Of a stretch of 64,000 nt of DNA, positions 47,636 through 56,810 are shown one piece after another (positions within the stretch are counted from its first letter, which is position 1; each line of letters begins with the position of its first letter). The position numbers and the translations under genes were made by a program. Source of the DNA: Clostridia bacterium (GTDB lineage: Bacteria; Bacillota; Clostridia; Oscillospirales; RGIG5554); contig JAFWAE010000026.1 in NCBI GenBank assembly GCA_017507855.1, forward strand, positions 82,991 through 146,990, in the 5' to 3' direction. The notes under the pieces were generated by a model, which had not been told where the DNA came from, ran no database searches, and worked only from the letters and a program-made list of their open reading frames with translations.

Positions 47636-47668
47636 AAAACCCCCGATTTCAAATCGGGGGTTTTTTGT
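47636..47668. terminator. Bidirectional terminator after rpoC
   Basis: AACCCCCGATTT pairs with AAATCGGGGGTT through a one-base loop, with A-run left and T-run right. It can end rpoBC on the plus strand and the ABC operon on the minus strand. Confidence 0.92.
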
Positions 47669-47678
47669 GTGAAAAAAT

Positions 47679-49787
47679 TTAATGATTCTTTTCTTGCAGA
47701 GTATCAAGGAGTTGATCCAGTTCTGCTTGAGGTAAATATAAAAGCTGATCCACCATGTTCCGATCCTTGGAGTAGTCTTCGCCATTGTGGGCAATATGAT
47801 AAATGTGCAACAGCAGATGAGGCTCGCTTTTTCCCGTGGCGCGGCGCAGGGATTTTCCTTGATTGAACAGGGCTCTCGCCACTGCTATGCTATACGAATT
47901 GGGCTGATATTCATCCCTGCCGGTTTTGGAATAAAGGATCTCGTAGCTTAAAGTAAAGCCTTTTCCGTTGATCTCCACGTATCCGTCCCAGCAAAGCTTT
48001 CCGTTCAGCAGACCCTCAGACAGAGAAAGCAAGTATTGGGAGGTCAACTCCTCGGAGGTGGTATTATAGTAGCTCAAGGCCTCGCCTGTGAGGGGATATT
48101 GCTGGTAAAAGACGTCTCCTTCCGTCGTGGTGCCTCGCAGTGTTAACTTGGGGTTTGAGGACGTGTACTTGTTGGTGAAATAATAATTATACAGCTCTGT
48201 GGCCGTAAAGCCTTGGATCTGTTTTTGTTGCATGGCCCAAATGGCCAGTTTGGCTTCCTCATCCAAAATAAAATCGGAGGTGTTCAAGCTTACGGATTCA
48301 ATTTCTCCGACGGAGGGAGTGCGGCGCAGAGCCTCAAGAGCAGACTCACTTTTTACCAACAACTCGTACAGATCGGAAAAAGAATCAAAATACACAACAC
48401 GGGACATGGAACTGTGACCGTAACGGAAAGAAAGGGTCAGGGGAACACCTTGATTCAGAGATTGGTTTGCCAGCACACGGCTGACGCTGACATTCAGTGC
48501 CAGATGGCAGTGGTTTAACAACTCCCTGTTCTGCAAGGGGATTCGAGAAAGGGAGAGCGTCCAGTATTCGGCGCGGTTATCCCTCTGATCCCGTTCGGGG
48601 ATCAGATATACGGTATGCAAATCCTCGCGGGGCGGGGTATGATTGAGGACCATATCGGAGATGGCGGCTGTGCCTGTGCCGATGAGTACTGCGGCCAGCG
48701 GAAGTACCATAAAAACTGCGGCAGAGGGAAGTAAGCGCTTAAAGGAACGGGTGCTGATGATCTCGTAGGCAAAATAGAAAATGGCGGTGACAGCCAGCAG
48801 AGTTACCAAGGCTGCCATGCTTTCAGAATCTAAAATCTCGATCAAGGGAGTTCGTTCTGCGGCCAAGAGAAAGGCAGGCAGGAGCAGTACAGGGGAGGTC
48901 AACGCACAGCGAATGAGATGCTGAATCAAATGAGTGGGGGAGGCTTGTCCGGCACTTTCAGAGAGCCGCCGATGGTACAGCCAAGTGCCCACGGCTACCC
49001 AAACGGCGGCATACAGCAGGGAGACTCCCACAGAAGTCCAGCCGAAAGCGGCAGAGCCGGAGTCGTACACGTTGGAAAAACCGAGAAGAAGATCCGCCAA
49101 TCCGCCGGGCAGATTAATGGAAAGATTATGCACGACGGGCAGTAAAAGCGTGGCCTCCGTAGTGGGGATCAATTCGGCGCGGGCGTAAAAGGCCAGGGAA
49201 AACCCGCCGTATAAAAAGGCCGGCCAAAACAGAAAAATAACGGTTACGGTGAGGTTGGCCAGGCGCGTGCCCGTTACCGCGCATGCGGCTGCGGCACAGG
49301 AGGCAAACAAAACGGCGGAGGCGATCAATTTAGCCGTTTGAAGGAGGAAGCTCCCCCAAAAGCCTTGGGTGGAAGCGCCGAAGAGCAGGCATCCCAGGCC
49401 GAAGGCCAAAAAGGAGGAAAGAAAGATGACGATGATCCATGCAAACACAGCCCCCATATGCAACCAAAACATTTTATGGGCCGGCACGGGAAGGGGATGC
49501 ATAAAATCGGAGGAACGGCGCTTATTCAGCCAGGAAAAGGCTGTATAAGGTAAGGCCAGACCCGCCGTTACAGCGGTCAGGCCGGCCACGGGGGCTAAGA
49601 TTGCGTGAAGTTGGGCAGCCGTGGGGGAGTTGAAGCTGTCTGCCGGAGAATGACCGGAGGTCGCCAGGGCGCTGATGAGGGGGATCAGAAAGGAAACGGC
49701 GGTAAGAATGCAGGTGCACACCAGACCGCAAAGCATCAAACGGCGCAATAATTCGGAAAAGGGGGTAGGTCTGTATTGTTTTTTCAT
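47679..49787 (-). CDS. ABC transporter permease with large C-terminal domain
   Basis: A 702-residue protein. The N-terminal half has about nine hydrophobic segments; the region after about residue 380 (from MVLNHTPPREDLHTVYL) is about 320 residues of hydrophilic, Tyr/Leu/Ser-rich sequence, presumably extracytoplasmic or membrane-adjacent. It resembles the DUF6449-type permeases of YtrB-like operons. It pairs with the ATPase gene 16 bases upstream. The exported or imported substrate is unknown; related operons react to cell-wall antibiotics. Confidence 0.75.
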   Translation of the reverse strand: MKKQYRPTPFSELLRRLMLCGLVCTCILTAVSFLIPLISALATSGHSPADSFNSPTAAQLHAILAPVAGLTAVTAGLALPYTAFSWLNKRRSSDFMHPLPVPAHKMFWLHMGAVFAWIIVIFLSSFLAFGLGCLLFGASTQGFWGSFLLQTAKLIASAVLFASCAAAACAVTGTRLANLTVTVIFLFWPAFLYGGFSLAFYARAELIPTTEATLLLPVVHNLSINLPGGLADLLLGFSNVYDSGSAAFGWTSVGVSLLYAAVWVAVGTWLYHRRLSESAGQASPTHLIQHLIRCALTSPVLLLPAFLLAAERTPLIEILDSESMAALVTLLAVTAIFYFAYEIISTRSFKRLLPSAAVFMVLPLAAVLIGTGTAAISDMVLNHTPPREDLHTVYLIPERDQRDNRAEYWTLSLSRIPLQNRELLNHCHLALNVSVSRVLANQSLNQGVPLTLSFRYGHSSMSRVVYFDSFSDLYELLVKSESALEALRRTPSVGEIESVSLNTSDFILDEEAKLAIWAMQQKQIQGFTATELYNYYFTNKYTSSNPKLTLRGTTTEGDVFYQQYPLTGEALSYYNTTSEELTSQYLLSLSEGLLNGKLCWDGYVEINGKGFTLSYEILYSKTGRDEYQPNSYSIAVARALFNQGKSLRRATGKSEPHLLLHIYHIAHNGEDYSKDRNMVDQLLYLPQAELDQLLDTLQEKNH

Positions 49788-49803
49788 AAAGCATCTCCCT
49801 TCT

Positions 49804-50706
49804 TCATTGTAACAGGTCGCCGAAGCGATAGCCTAAGGCCTCGGTCTCGTAAACGAAGACCTCCTCCAGGGAAAGGGGCAGGATCTCCAACAGCACCGGG
49901 GACAGGGCGGCCAAGGCGGCGCGCACCTGCTCCCGTTCGCCCCGCACGATGGCGTTGGCTACGCTTCCGCTACGGGTGATCTCCAGCACCTGAATGCCGT
50001 GGAAGACGGCTTTTTCGTCAAATTCGTGGGAAAAGGCGATCTGGATCTTAAACAGGGCGGTCTGCAGGCTTTGCACTTCGCTTTCAAATACGATGCCTCC
50101 CTGATGTAAAAGGGCCAGTTGATCGCAGGTGACCTCCAGTTCTCGCAGAGAGTGGCTGGAGATGACCGCAGTCACCCCGCGCTCCTCCACGTCGCTGTAA
50201 ATGACCCGCTTGACTAAGCTTCGCATGACGGGATCCAGTCCGTCGAAAGTCTCGTCAAACAGAATATAGCGAGGCATGGCACTCAAGGCCAGAATAATGG
50301 CGGCCTGGCGGCGCATTCCTTTGGAAAAGGAATTCAGATTGGCTTTGGGATTCAGCCCAAAGGCTTCCGTCAGGGATGCAAAGCGTTCGGTGGAAAAGGC
50401 GGGGTAGAAGGCGCGGTAGAAATCTGCCATGCGCTGCATGTTGGCCTGAGGAAGAAAATACAGGTCGTCGGGGACGAAGAGCAGTTGATTTTTGGCTTGC
50501 GGGTTGTTATAAATGGGGGCACCGTCCAAGGTCACGGTGCCGCCGTCCGGGCGGTATACGCCTGCAATCAGGCGCATAAAGGTGCTTTTGCCTGCACCGT
50601 TGGCGCCGATCAGGCCGTATACACAACCGTCCGGAATCCGGCAATTCAGCTTTTCCAGGGCAGTTTTTTTGTTGAATTTCTTTTCCAGGTTTATGGCCTC
50701 AATCAT
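49804..50706 (-). CDS. ABC transporter ATP-binding protein
   Basis: A 300-residue ABC ATPase. Walker A is GANGAGKS at about residues 33-40, the Q-loop and signature are diverged (NSFSKGMRRQAAII), Walker B and D-loop are YILFDETFDGLDP, and the switch His is in VISSHSL. It would power the following permease. Like YtrB, it follows a short GntR repressor, whose end it overlaps by 8 bases, so the three genes form one operon under the palindrome-controlled promoter. Confidence 0.9.
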   Translation of the reverse strand: MIEAINLEKKFNKKTALEKLNCRIPDGCVYGLIGANGAGKSTFMRLIAGVYRPDGGTVTLDGAPIYNNPQAKNQLLFVPDDLYFLPQANMQRMADFYRAFYPAFSTERFASLTEAFGLNPKANLNSFSKGMRRQAAIILALSAMPRYILFDETFDGLDPVMRSLVKRVIYSDVEERGVTAVISSHSLRELEVTCDQLALLHQGGIVFESEVQSLQTALFKIQIAFSHEFDEKAVFHGIQVLEITRSGSVANAIVRGEREQVRAALAALSPVLLEILPLSLEEVFVYETEALGYRFGDLLQ

Positions 50707-51085
50707 GAAGATCAGCCTCCTTTTCGGATTTTAAAGCGCGGATGCGGGCCAGCAGAGCCTCCTCGTCAAAGCCCAGCATCAGCAAGCGCGAGCAAAGAGC
50801 ATCCAGCTGTGCCAACAGAGGGTCTGCCTCATTGCGCAAACGTTCCTTGGCGTCCTCTGCCACAAAGCGCCCTGTACCTGTCACACTGAAGCAAATGCCC
50901 CGCATTTCCAATTCTGCAAAGGCCTTTTGCAGGGTGTTTGGGTTGATCTCCAGGTTTTGGGACAGGGTGCGTACGGAGGGCAGGGGTGCTCCGGGGGGAT
51001 AGACCCCGGCCAGAATCAGGCGCTCCATTTGGCGAATGATCTGCTCATAAACGGGTATGGAGGTATTGCGATCAATGATGAGCAA
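50699..51085 (-). CDS. GntR family regulator, YtrA subfamily
   Basis: A 128-residue repressor: a winged helix with SIPVYEQIIRQMERLILAG, PPGAPLPSVRTLSQNLEINPNTLQKAFAELE, and a short C-terminal helical dimerisation part (about 75-128), too short for a ligand domain, hence YtrA-like. TTG start at 51085 follows AAGGAGGAGG. It probably binds the palindrome at 51111-51133 over its own promoter and represses the ABC operon. Confidence 0.88.
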   Translation of the reverse strand: MLIIDRNTSIPVYEQIIRQMERLILAGVYPPGAPLPSVRTLSQNLEINPNTLQKAFAELEMRGICFSVTGTGRFVAEDAKERLRNEADPLLAQLDALCSRLLMLGFDEEALLARIRALKSEKEADLHD

Positions 51086-51110
51086 AATGTCCTCCTCCTT
51101 CTACTGTATA

Positions 51111-51133
51111 GTGTACTATGATACATAGTACAC
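51111..51133. promoter_or_regulatory. Palindromic GntR/YtrA operator
   Basis: A perfect inverted repeat with 10-base arms GTGTACTATG and CATAGTACAC separated by ATA. It lies 5 bases downstream of the -10 box, over the transcription start of the GntR-ABC operon. Confidence 0.85.
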
Positions 51134-51137
51134 TTGG

Positions 51138-51166
51138 AATATACCATATTCTTCCTTAGCTGTCAA
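51138..51166 (-). promoter_or_regulatory. Promoter of the GntR-ABC operon
   Basis: On the minus strand, TTGACA (51166-51161), 17-base spacer, TATATT (51143-51138). A consensus promoter, as expected for a repressed operon. Confidence 0.85.
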
Positions 51167-51277
51167 GGGGAAAGTAAAAGTTTTTTAAAAAAATAAAAAA
51201 GGCTACTGTGAGTTCGATTGTATTTTTATGGATTAAAAAATCAAACAACGGTTGAGGGAACAACAAATATTTGATCA

Positions 51278-51306
51278 TTGTTTTTCTCATACATATGCGC
51301 TATAAT
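51278..51306 (+). promoter_or_regulatory. Promoter of the XRE regulator gene
   Basis: TTGTTT (51278-51283), 17-base spacer, TATAAT (51301-51306), about 40 bases before the ATG. Confidence 0.7.
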
Positions 51307-51346
51307 GTAAGCACACCGGTGAAAACTGTTTGATGGAGGAACTTTT

Positions 51347-52513
51347 ATGAAACTGAACTTGGGAAATAGAATCCGAGAATTTCGCCGCCGTGACGGGCGC
51401 ACACAAGATCATCTTGCAGAGGCACTCGGTGTAACCGCGCAGGCTGTGTCGCGATGGGAGTCGGGAGGGAGTTATCCCGATATGGAGATGATCCCCGCTA
51501 TCGCCAATTATTTTCACATTTCCATTGATGAGCTGTTCGGGTATCACGACGAACGGGAAGAAACGATCAAGCACATTCTTGATGCGGCTACGGAGGTTCT
51601 TGCAAGGCAGGGAATGACGATGTATCCGGGAAGCTTATCGAAGGACGTTGGAGATTGCATCAAAATGCTTCGGGATGCTTCGGAAGAATTTCCTAATGAA
51701 CCAAAGATCCTTTTGAAGCTGGCCCAAGCACTTCATATGTGGGGATATAACACATACGGAGTCAAAGGGCAGCCTTCCCGTTCATCGGGTATTATAGAAG
51801 ATGATGTTGAATACAATTCACAAAATATTTATTGGCAAGAGGCCATGCGGGTTTATGAAAGGCTTTTGAGATCGAATCCGTCTCCACAAGATTATGAGAT
51901 CGCCATTCGTCAACTGACACCTCTTTATTGCCGAATGGGCGAATATGACAAAGCGAAAGCCCTCGCCAACGGTCAAAATGCGGTGGTTATTTCCAAGGAA
52001 CTACTGTTACCTATGGCAACTGTCGGTGAAGAAAAAGCAAGATATCAAGAGGAAAGAATCATGGTTCTTCTTTCAAATCTTCGGTTGGCCATTTCCGAAG
52101 CCGTAGCTACAAGACCTGAGGTATTTTCCTCTGAATACGGCAGACAGATCCTATTGGCGGTTATTCAGCTTTATGAAACGGTCTTTATTGACGGCAGGTG
52201 CGGAAGCTGGCATTGGGATATGGGAAATTTGTATTTGATTTTGGTCGGCTACGAAGAGGACAATAACGGCAGTATGGAAAACATTCTGAATTACTTCGAT
52301 AAAGGCTTTGATCATTGCAAACAATACGAGGGTATTCGAGATGAAGGGGAATATAGATATTCTGCTCCGTTGGTTGCGGCGTTACCGAAGATCAACAAAG
52401 AAGAGCTTCCCCCGCTCGGGGACGATTTTTGGAAAAATAAACTGCGAACCTTTCGGAAGGATGTTGTGGAGAAGATTCGCCAAAATCCCAAATATGCCCA
52501 ATGCTTTCAATGA
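51347..52513 (+). CDS. XRE family regulator with long helical C-terminal domain
   Basis: A 388-residue protein. The N-terminal helix-turn-helix (about 6-64) reads LAEALGVTAQAVSRWESGGSYPD, with the DELFGY end block. The rest (about 70-388) looks alpha-helical with TPR-like features (WQEAMRVYERLLRSNPS, LTPLYCRMGEYDKAKALANGQ), and may sense a ligand. The gene is visibly more AT-rich than its neighbours, with A/T-ending codons common, a sign of possible transfer. It stands alone between its own promoter and a terminator. Confidence 0.82.
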   Translation: MKLNLGNRIREFRRRDGRTQDHLAEALGVTAQAVSRWESGGSYPDMEMIPAIANYFHISIDELFGYHDEREETIKHILDAATEVLARQGMTMYPGSLSKDVGDCIKMLRDASEEFPNEPKILLKLAQALHMWGYNTYGVKGQPSRSSGIIEDDVEYNSQNIYWQEAMRVYERLLRSNPSPQDYEIAIRQLTPLYCRMGEYDKAKALANGQNAVVISKELLLPMATVGEEKARYQEERIMVLLSNLRLAISEAVATRPEVFSSEYGRQILLAVIQLYETVFIDGRCGSWHWDMGNLYLILVGYEEDNNGSMENILNYFDKGFDHCKQYEGIRDEGEYRYSAPLVAALPKINKEELPPLGDDFWKNKLRTFRKDVVEKIRQNPKYAQCFQ

Positions 52514-52538
52514 GCTCTGTTTCATTCCGTACGGATAT

Positions 52539-52579
52539 AAAAAAGCACTTGTGTCAAGCGTGACACAAGTGCTTTTTTT
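52539..52579. terminator. Bidirectional terminator
   Basis: A long stem (AAAAAAGCACTTGTGTCA with TGACACAAGTGCTTTTTT) around AGCG, with A- and T-runs on both sides. It separates the XRE gene from the convergent PPIase-like gene. Confidence 0.93.
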
Positions 52580-52645
52580 GTTGTATTTTTTACAGACAGT
52601 TTTTTGCTGCTCTGTAGGGGGGATGCTTTTTTACCACGAGGGGAT

Positions 52646-53668
52646 TCAGGAAAGATACGTAATGGTGGCTACGTTGTATTTGTTCAGGATCTTTTCGTTG
52701 AAGGTGACGCCTAATTCCTCGCGTTTTTCCTTGACAAGCAGGGAAAATTGCTGTTGAGCATAGGCGGCTTTGATCTGGGTAAGGCGGGTGTCGGTCAGGT
52801 AAGTATCGGGCTCCAGGGCTTCCTTGCGCAGGATGTGAAGCCCCGCAGAGGTTTCCACCAAACGTACCTCGCCCACCTCCATCTCAAAGGAGGCGGTCAT
52901 AAATTCCTTGGGGAAGGACATGGTATTGTTGAAGATATAGCCCTCGGGATAGGTGGATTTGCCGCTATCCTCGCTGTATTCGCTGATCATGGCGTCAAAA
53001 TCCTCGGCCGAGGCAGAAAGGGCCTCTGCCAGCAGGGTTTGAGCCTGAGTGCGCTTGGCGGCCACTGTGGCGCTGTCCAAAGCCTTGCCGGCGCTATCTA
53101 CCAGCTTCAGCTGGATGTGCTTGACGCGCACGTATTCGTCCTCGTAGAATTGGCGCACCGCCTCGTCGGTCACGGGGGTCAGACCTTCGGTGCCAAAATG
53201 GTTGGCAAACACTTTATAATAGCGCTTTTGCTGGTAATACATACGGGTGTAGTCGGAGGAGGAAATGCCGAATTTTTTCAGCGTAGAGGCAAAAGAGGAG
53301 GAGGCCTGGGCCGAGGAGATCTCCTTGTTGATCTCGGTCAGCTCTTCAGAGGTGAAGGACAGGCCCTCTTGCTCAAACAGGTAATCCGTGACGGCAAAGG
53401 TAACGGCCTGATCAATGGCCGCCGTTTTGATGCTGTCGGCCACGGTGATGCCTTCGGACACCGGGGTGTCCCAAAAGCCTTCCTCTACCGTGCCGCCGAC
53501 ATTTTGCAGCTGGCTCATCTTATAAGAAAGAAGCCAGTAAAAATAGTCGTTTTCGCTGATGGCGATTTTGCCTACCCGGATGGCCGCAGAAGAGGCACAA
53601 CCGCAAAAGGTGGTCAGGGCAAAGCAGGCAACCAGAATCAAAGCCAGGCATTTGAGGGTGGGTCTCAT
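52646..53668 (-). CDS. PrsA/SurA-like peptidyl-prolyl isomerase lipoprotein
   Basis: A 340-residue exported protein. The signal peptide ends with a likely lipobox (TTFCGC; Cys24). A SurA-N-like helical region precedes a parvulin domain, whose opening VRVKHIQLKLVD and closing MEVGEVRLVETSAGLHILR are typical of PrsA-type foldases that help secreted proteins fold outside the membrane. It is the last gene of the desulfurase-nrdR-rsmI operon, 39 bases after rsmI. Confidence 0.78.
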   Translation of the reverse strand: MRPTLKCLALILVACFALTTFCGCASSAAIRVGKIAISENDYFYWLLSYKMSQLQNVGGTVEEGFWDTPVSEGITVADSIKTAAIDQAVTFAVTDYLFEQEGLSFTSEELTEINKEISSAQASSSFASTLKKFGISSSDYTRMYYQQKRYYKVFANHFGTEGLTPVTDEAVRQFYEDEYVRVKHIQLKLVDSAGKALDSATVAAKRTQAQTLLAEALSASAEDFDAMISEYSEDSGKSTYPEGYIFNNTMSFPKEFMTASFEMEVGEVRLVETSAGLHILRKEALEPDTYLTDTRLTQIKAAYAQQQFSLLVKEKREELGVTFNEKILNKYNVATITYLS

Positions 53669-53707
53669 GAGTTTGTTTCTCCTTTTTATCAGGTGTGTTG
53701 GGGAAAG

Positions 53708-54535
53708 TCAGCGCAGAGTTTGCATATAGATCTCGTTTTTAGGGACACCGCGGTCCTTGGCTGTTTGCTTGACAGCCTCCATCCGCGTATGCCCTTGTTG
53801 TTCGTAGTGGGCTATGTGCTCCTGCACGCTCATGGCTTCCCAAAAGGGGGCTTCCTTGGGGGGAACACCGCCTTCCAGCACCAACACAAATTCGCCCCGC
53901 GGCTCCCGTTGGGTAAAATGAGCCACGGCCTCACCTAAGGTAAGGCGCAAAACCTCTTCGTGCAGCTTGGTCAGCTCGCGGCATACGGCGATGCGCCGTT
54001 GGCTTCCCAAACAGGAGGCCAGGGCCTCCAGGGTGCGCAACAGGCGGTGAGGGGCTTCATACAAAATAAAGGTGCAGGTATGGCGGGTCAGGCAAGTCAA
54101 GCGCTCCTCCAGCCTTTTTTTATCCGTAGGCAAAAAGCCTTCGAAAAGAAAACGGGAGGTATCCAGGCCCGACAGGGTCAGCGCACAAATGGCGGCGCAG
54201 GGCCCGGGAATAGCCGTGACCTGAATGCCGTGAGCAACGCAAAGGCGCACCAGGGGCTCGCCGGGGTCTGAAACGGCAGGGGTGCCCGCATCGCTGACCA
54301 AGGCACAGCTTTCGCCTGCCAGCAAACGGGCCAAGATTGCCTCACCACTGCGTTCCTTATTGAATTCGTAGTAGCTCACCACGGGCTTGTCGATGCCGAA
54401 ATGCATCAGCAGACGGCGGGTCACACGGGTGTCTTCGGCGGCAATAAAGTCGGCGGCGGCCAACGTTTCCAGGGCGCGGGGGGAAATATCCCCCAAATTC
54501 CCGATGGGAGTGGCCACCAAATACAGGCAGGCCAT
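53708..54535 (-). CDS. rsmI: 16S rRNA (cytidine-1402-2'-O)-methyltransferase RsmI
   Basis: A 275-residue tetrapyrrole-methylase-fold enzyme. Signatures: LYLVATPIGNLGDISPRALE, AAEDTRVTRRLL, LVSDAGTPAVSDPG, IPGPCAAICAL, FLFEGFLP and LYEAPHRLLRTL. It methylates the ribose of C1402 in 16S rRNA. The ATG lies 1 base after the nrdR stop, so translation is likely coupled. Confidence 0.94.
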   Translation of the reverse strand: MACLYLVATPIGNLGDISPRALETLAAADFIAAEDTRVTRRLLMHFGIDKPVVSYYEFNKERSGEAILARLLAGESCALVSDAGTPAVSDPGEPLVRLCVAHGIQVTAIPGPCAAICALTLSGLDTSRFLFEGFLPTDKKRLEERLTCLTRHTCTFILYEAPHRLLRTLEALASCLGSQRRIAVCRELTKLHEEVLRLTLGEAVAHFTQREPRGEFVLVLEGGVPPKEAPFWEAMSVQEHIAHYEQQGHTRMEAVKQTAKDRGVPKNEIYMQTLR

Positions 54536-54536
54536 A

Positions 54537-54998
54537 TCAGTTTTGCTCGTCGCTCAGACGGCGAAGCTCGTTGGCAAAGGATTCCAAATCGGTAAATTGG
54601 TGATACACGGAGGCAAAGCGCACGTAGGCCACCTTGTCCAGGGTGCGCAAATGGCGCAGTACCTCTTCGCCGATCTCGGTGCTGGTGACCTCTGCACGGA
54701 AATTGTTTTGGAAAGAGCTTTCGATGCTGTCCACGATATGCTCGATCTGCTCCAGCTTTACGGTACGCTTTTCGCAGGCGCGAAGAATACTGCGCATGAG
54801 CTTGGCGCGGTCAAAGGGCTGTTGAGAACCATCGCGTTTGCGCACCACGATCTGCAAGGCCTCAATGACCTCGTAGGTGGTGTAGCGCTTGCCGCATTCC
54901 AAGCATTCGCGACGGCGGCGGATACCCCCGCGCTCGGGTGCGGGGCGGGAATCTACCACTTTGGATTCCGCATAGCCGCAGAAAGGACATTTCATCAT
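54537..54998 (-). CDS. nrdR: Transcriptional repressor NrdR
   Basis: A 153-residue regulator of ribonucleotide reductase genes. The N-terminal Cys4 zinc ribbon is MKCPFCG to CLECGKRYTTYE, followed by an ATP-cone domain starting with VVRKRDGSQQPFDR. No nrd genes are in the window. ATG 54998 (MM) is used; the second ATG, one codon on, would also fit AAGGAGG. Confidence 0.95.
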   Translation of the reverse strand: MMKCPFCGYAESKVVDSRPAPERGGIRRRRECLECGKRYTTYEVIEALQIVVRKRDGSQQPFDRAKLMRSILRACEKRTVKLEQIEHIVDSIESSFQNNFRAEVTSTEIGEEVLRHLRTLDKVAYVRFASVYHQFTDLESFANELRRLSDEQN

Positions 54999-55013
54999 AA
55001 AAAGGGGGCCTCC

Positions 55014-55571
55014 TTATACTTTGTCGTAGGAAATGTTAAATTTGCGCACGTGCCGTTCCAGCCAGGAGGAGATCTCATCGTCCGCCTGCAGGGAATCGGA
55101 GGGAGTCATGGCTTTTTTAATGATCATCACGCGGCCGTCCGCCGTGTACAGGGCGAAATATTTGCGGTGCTCGCGGGCAAACAGCACGGCCCGGGTGGCG
55201 TAAAAGCCTTCGCAACGGTAGGAATCGTGGTTGTAGGAATAGGTCAACCCCTCGTCAGAGAAGGAAACGCTCATGGTGCCGCCCTCGGGAATGCGCCGAC
55301 CCCAGCTCAGCCGCACCCGAGAGAAAAAGACCCACAGGGCGGTCAGCACCAGCCAGGCCACCAAAAAGGGCCAAACGGGAAGAGTGGGCAGGATCACCTC
55401 TTCCTCATGGGTGCCCTGCAAAGCCACGGTGTTGCGCCAGCCCTGCATGGCAAAGCGGGTGAACATAGAAAGGACAAATAAAATGACGGGCATGGCGTAG
55501 CGAAGGGGGGCAAAGCCCGCGCGGGCTGCAAAAAGGGCATCGTAGCGGTTGATGCGATAATCAGAAGTCAT
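55014..55571 (-). CDS. YcxB-like membrane protein
   Basis: A 185-residue protein with two hydrophobic segments (about 23-42 and 65-84) and a C-terminal beta-rich domain (MSVSFSDEGLTYSYN, then YFALYTADGRVMIIKK), a layout like the YcxB family of unknown function. It lies between nrdR and the cysteine desulfurase gene in one operon. No catalytic residues are evident. Confidence 0.6.
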   Translation of the reverse strand: MTSDYRINRYDALFAARAGFAPLRYAMPVILFVLSMFTRFAMQGWRNTVALQGTHEEEVILPTLPVWPFLVAWLVLTALWVFFSRVRLSWGRRIPEGGTMSVSFSDEGLTYSYNHDSYRCEGFYATRAVLFAREHRKYFALYTADGRVMIIKKAMTPSDSLQADDEISSWLERHVRKFNISYDKV

Positions 55572-55600
55572 GAAAAACCGTCCTTTTCAGAAAATAACCC

Positions 55601-56731
55601 CTAACGGGACAAAAACAGCTCCACCAGCAGATCGCAAAGCTCGTGGGCCATTTGGGGGGTGGTTTGATAGCCAAAGCTGAAGCGCAGGGCATGGTCCAGC
55701 TGTGAGGCGGGGGCGCCGAAGGCACGAAGCACGGAGCCGGCGCTTTTTTTGCGGGAGGAGCAGGCGGAGCCTGCGGAAACGAAGGCCCCTTTGGCAGAAA
55801 GGGCGTTGAGCATGACCTCGGAAGGGAGGACCTGCAGGGAGAGATTAAGAATGTAGACACTGGCGTGGGGAGGAAGGTGAAAATGCACCTGCTCAAAGCC
55901 ACTCAGGCGGTCCAAAAATACTTGGCGCACCCGTTGGGCATTTTCCAAACGGTAGGCCCATTGCAAACGGGCTTCCTCTGCCGCCGCACCGAAAGCGGCA
56001 ATGGCGGGCAAATTTTCCGTGCCGCTGCGAAGGCCGTTCTCCTGGCCGCCGCCCAAATAAGGCGGGCTGATGCGGCAGCCCTTTTGTACGTATACGGCCC
56101 CAATTCCGGGCAGACCGCCCAGCTTATGGGCAGAAAAAGAGGCTAAATGAACACCCAAACGTGAAAGCTGCAGGGGAATCTTTCCCAAAGCCTGCACCGC
56201 ATCCGTGTGGAACAGAGCTTGGCTTTGGCGGCGCCGCAGGATCTCAGCCACGGCAGACAGATCGTAGGCGGCCCCCGTTTCGCTGTTGACAGCCTGTATG
56301 CTGACCAAAACGGTGTCCTCGTTTAAGGCCTCCTCCAACGCCTTCAGATCCAGCACTCCCCCGCGGGTGGGAAGAAGGACCAGCTCAAAGCCTTTGTTGG
56401 CCAAGCGCTTGAGGGGTTCCAGCACGCTGGGATGCTCGCTGTCGGAGGCGATGAGGCGCTTGCCCTTATGACGCATGGCTTCCACTGCGCCCAGCAAGCA
56501 AAGGTTATTGCTTTCCGTGCCACCGGAGGTGAAAAACAGCTCGTCCTCGCGGCAACCTGCCAAGGCACATACCTGTTTACGGGCTTCCCTCAAACGGGCC
56601 TCGGCCCTTAAGCCTGCGCCGTGGGCAGCGGAGGGATTGCCGTACCCACCCTGCAGGATCTCCAGCGCGGCGTTTATTGCCGTGGGGGAGGAGGGCATGG
56701 TGGCGGCGTTGTCAAAATACAGCTCGCTCAG
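55601..56731 (-). CDS. Cysteine desulfurase (NifS/IscS-like)
   Basis: A 376-residue PLP enzyme. YFDNAATMPSS, TSGGTESNNLC, the His of SDSEHPSV, HTDAVQALGK, the PLP Lys in SFSAHKLGG, and the active Cys loop SAGSACSSRKK are visible. It supplies sulfur for Fe-S clusters or thiolated tRNA. AAAGGAGG at 56739-56746 has correct spacing only for a CTG codon at 56731, which I take as start; a TTG at 56785 without such a site would add 18 residues. First gene of its operon. Confidence 0.88.
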   Translation of the reverse strand: MSELYFDNAATMPSSPTAINAALEILQGGYGNPSAAHGAGLRAEARLREARKQVCALAGCREDELFFTSGGTESNNLCLLGAVEAMRHKGKRLIASDSEHPSVLEPLKRLANKGFELVLLPTRGGVLDLKALEEALNEDTVLVSIQAVNSETGAAYDLSAVAEILRRRQSQALFHTDAVQALGKIPLQLSRLGVHLASFSAHKLGGLPGIGAVYVQKGCRISPPYLGGGQENGLRSGTENLPAIAAFGAAAEEARLQWAYRLENAQRVRQVFLDRLSGFEQVHFHLPPHASVYILNLSLQVLPSEVMLNALSAKGAFVSAGSACSSRKKSAGSVLRAFGAPASQLDHALRFSFGYQTTPQMAHELCDLLVELFLSR

Positions 56732-56810
56732 GGGAAGGCCTCCTTTGGCAGGATCCGAAGCGGGCAAGCAGGACTTGCGGCGCAACGGTCACATGTTCTT
56801 TGATTCTTTT

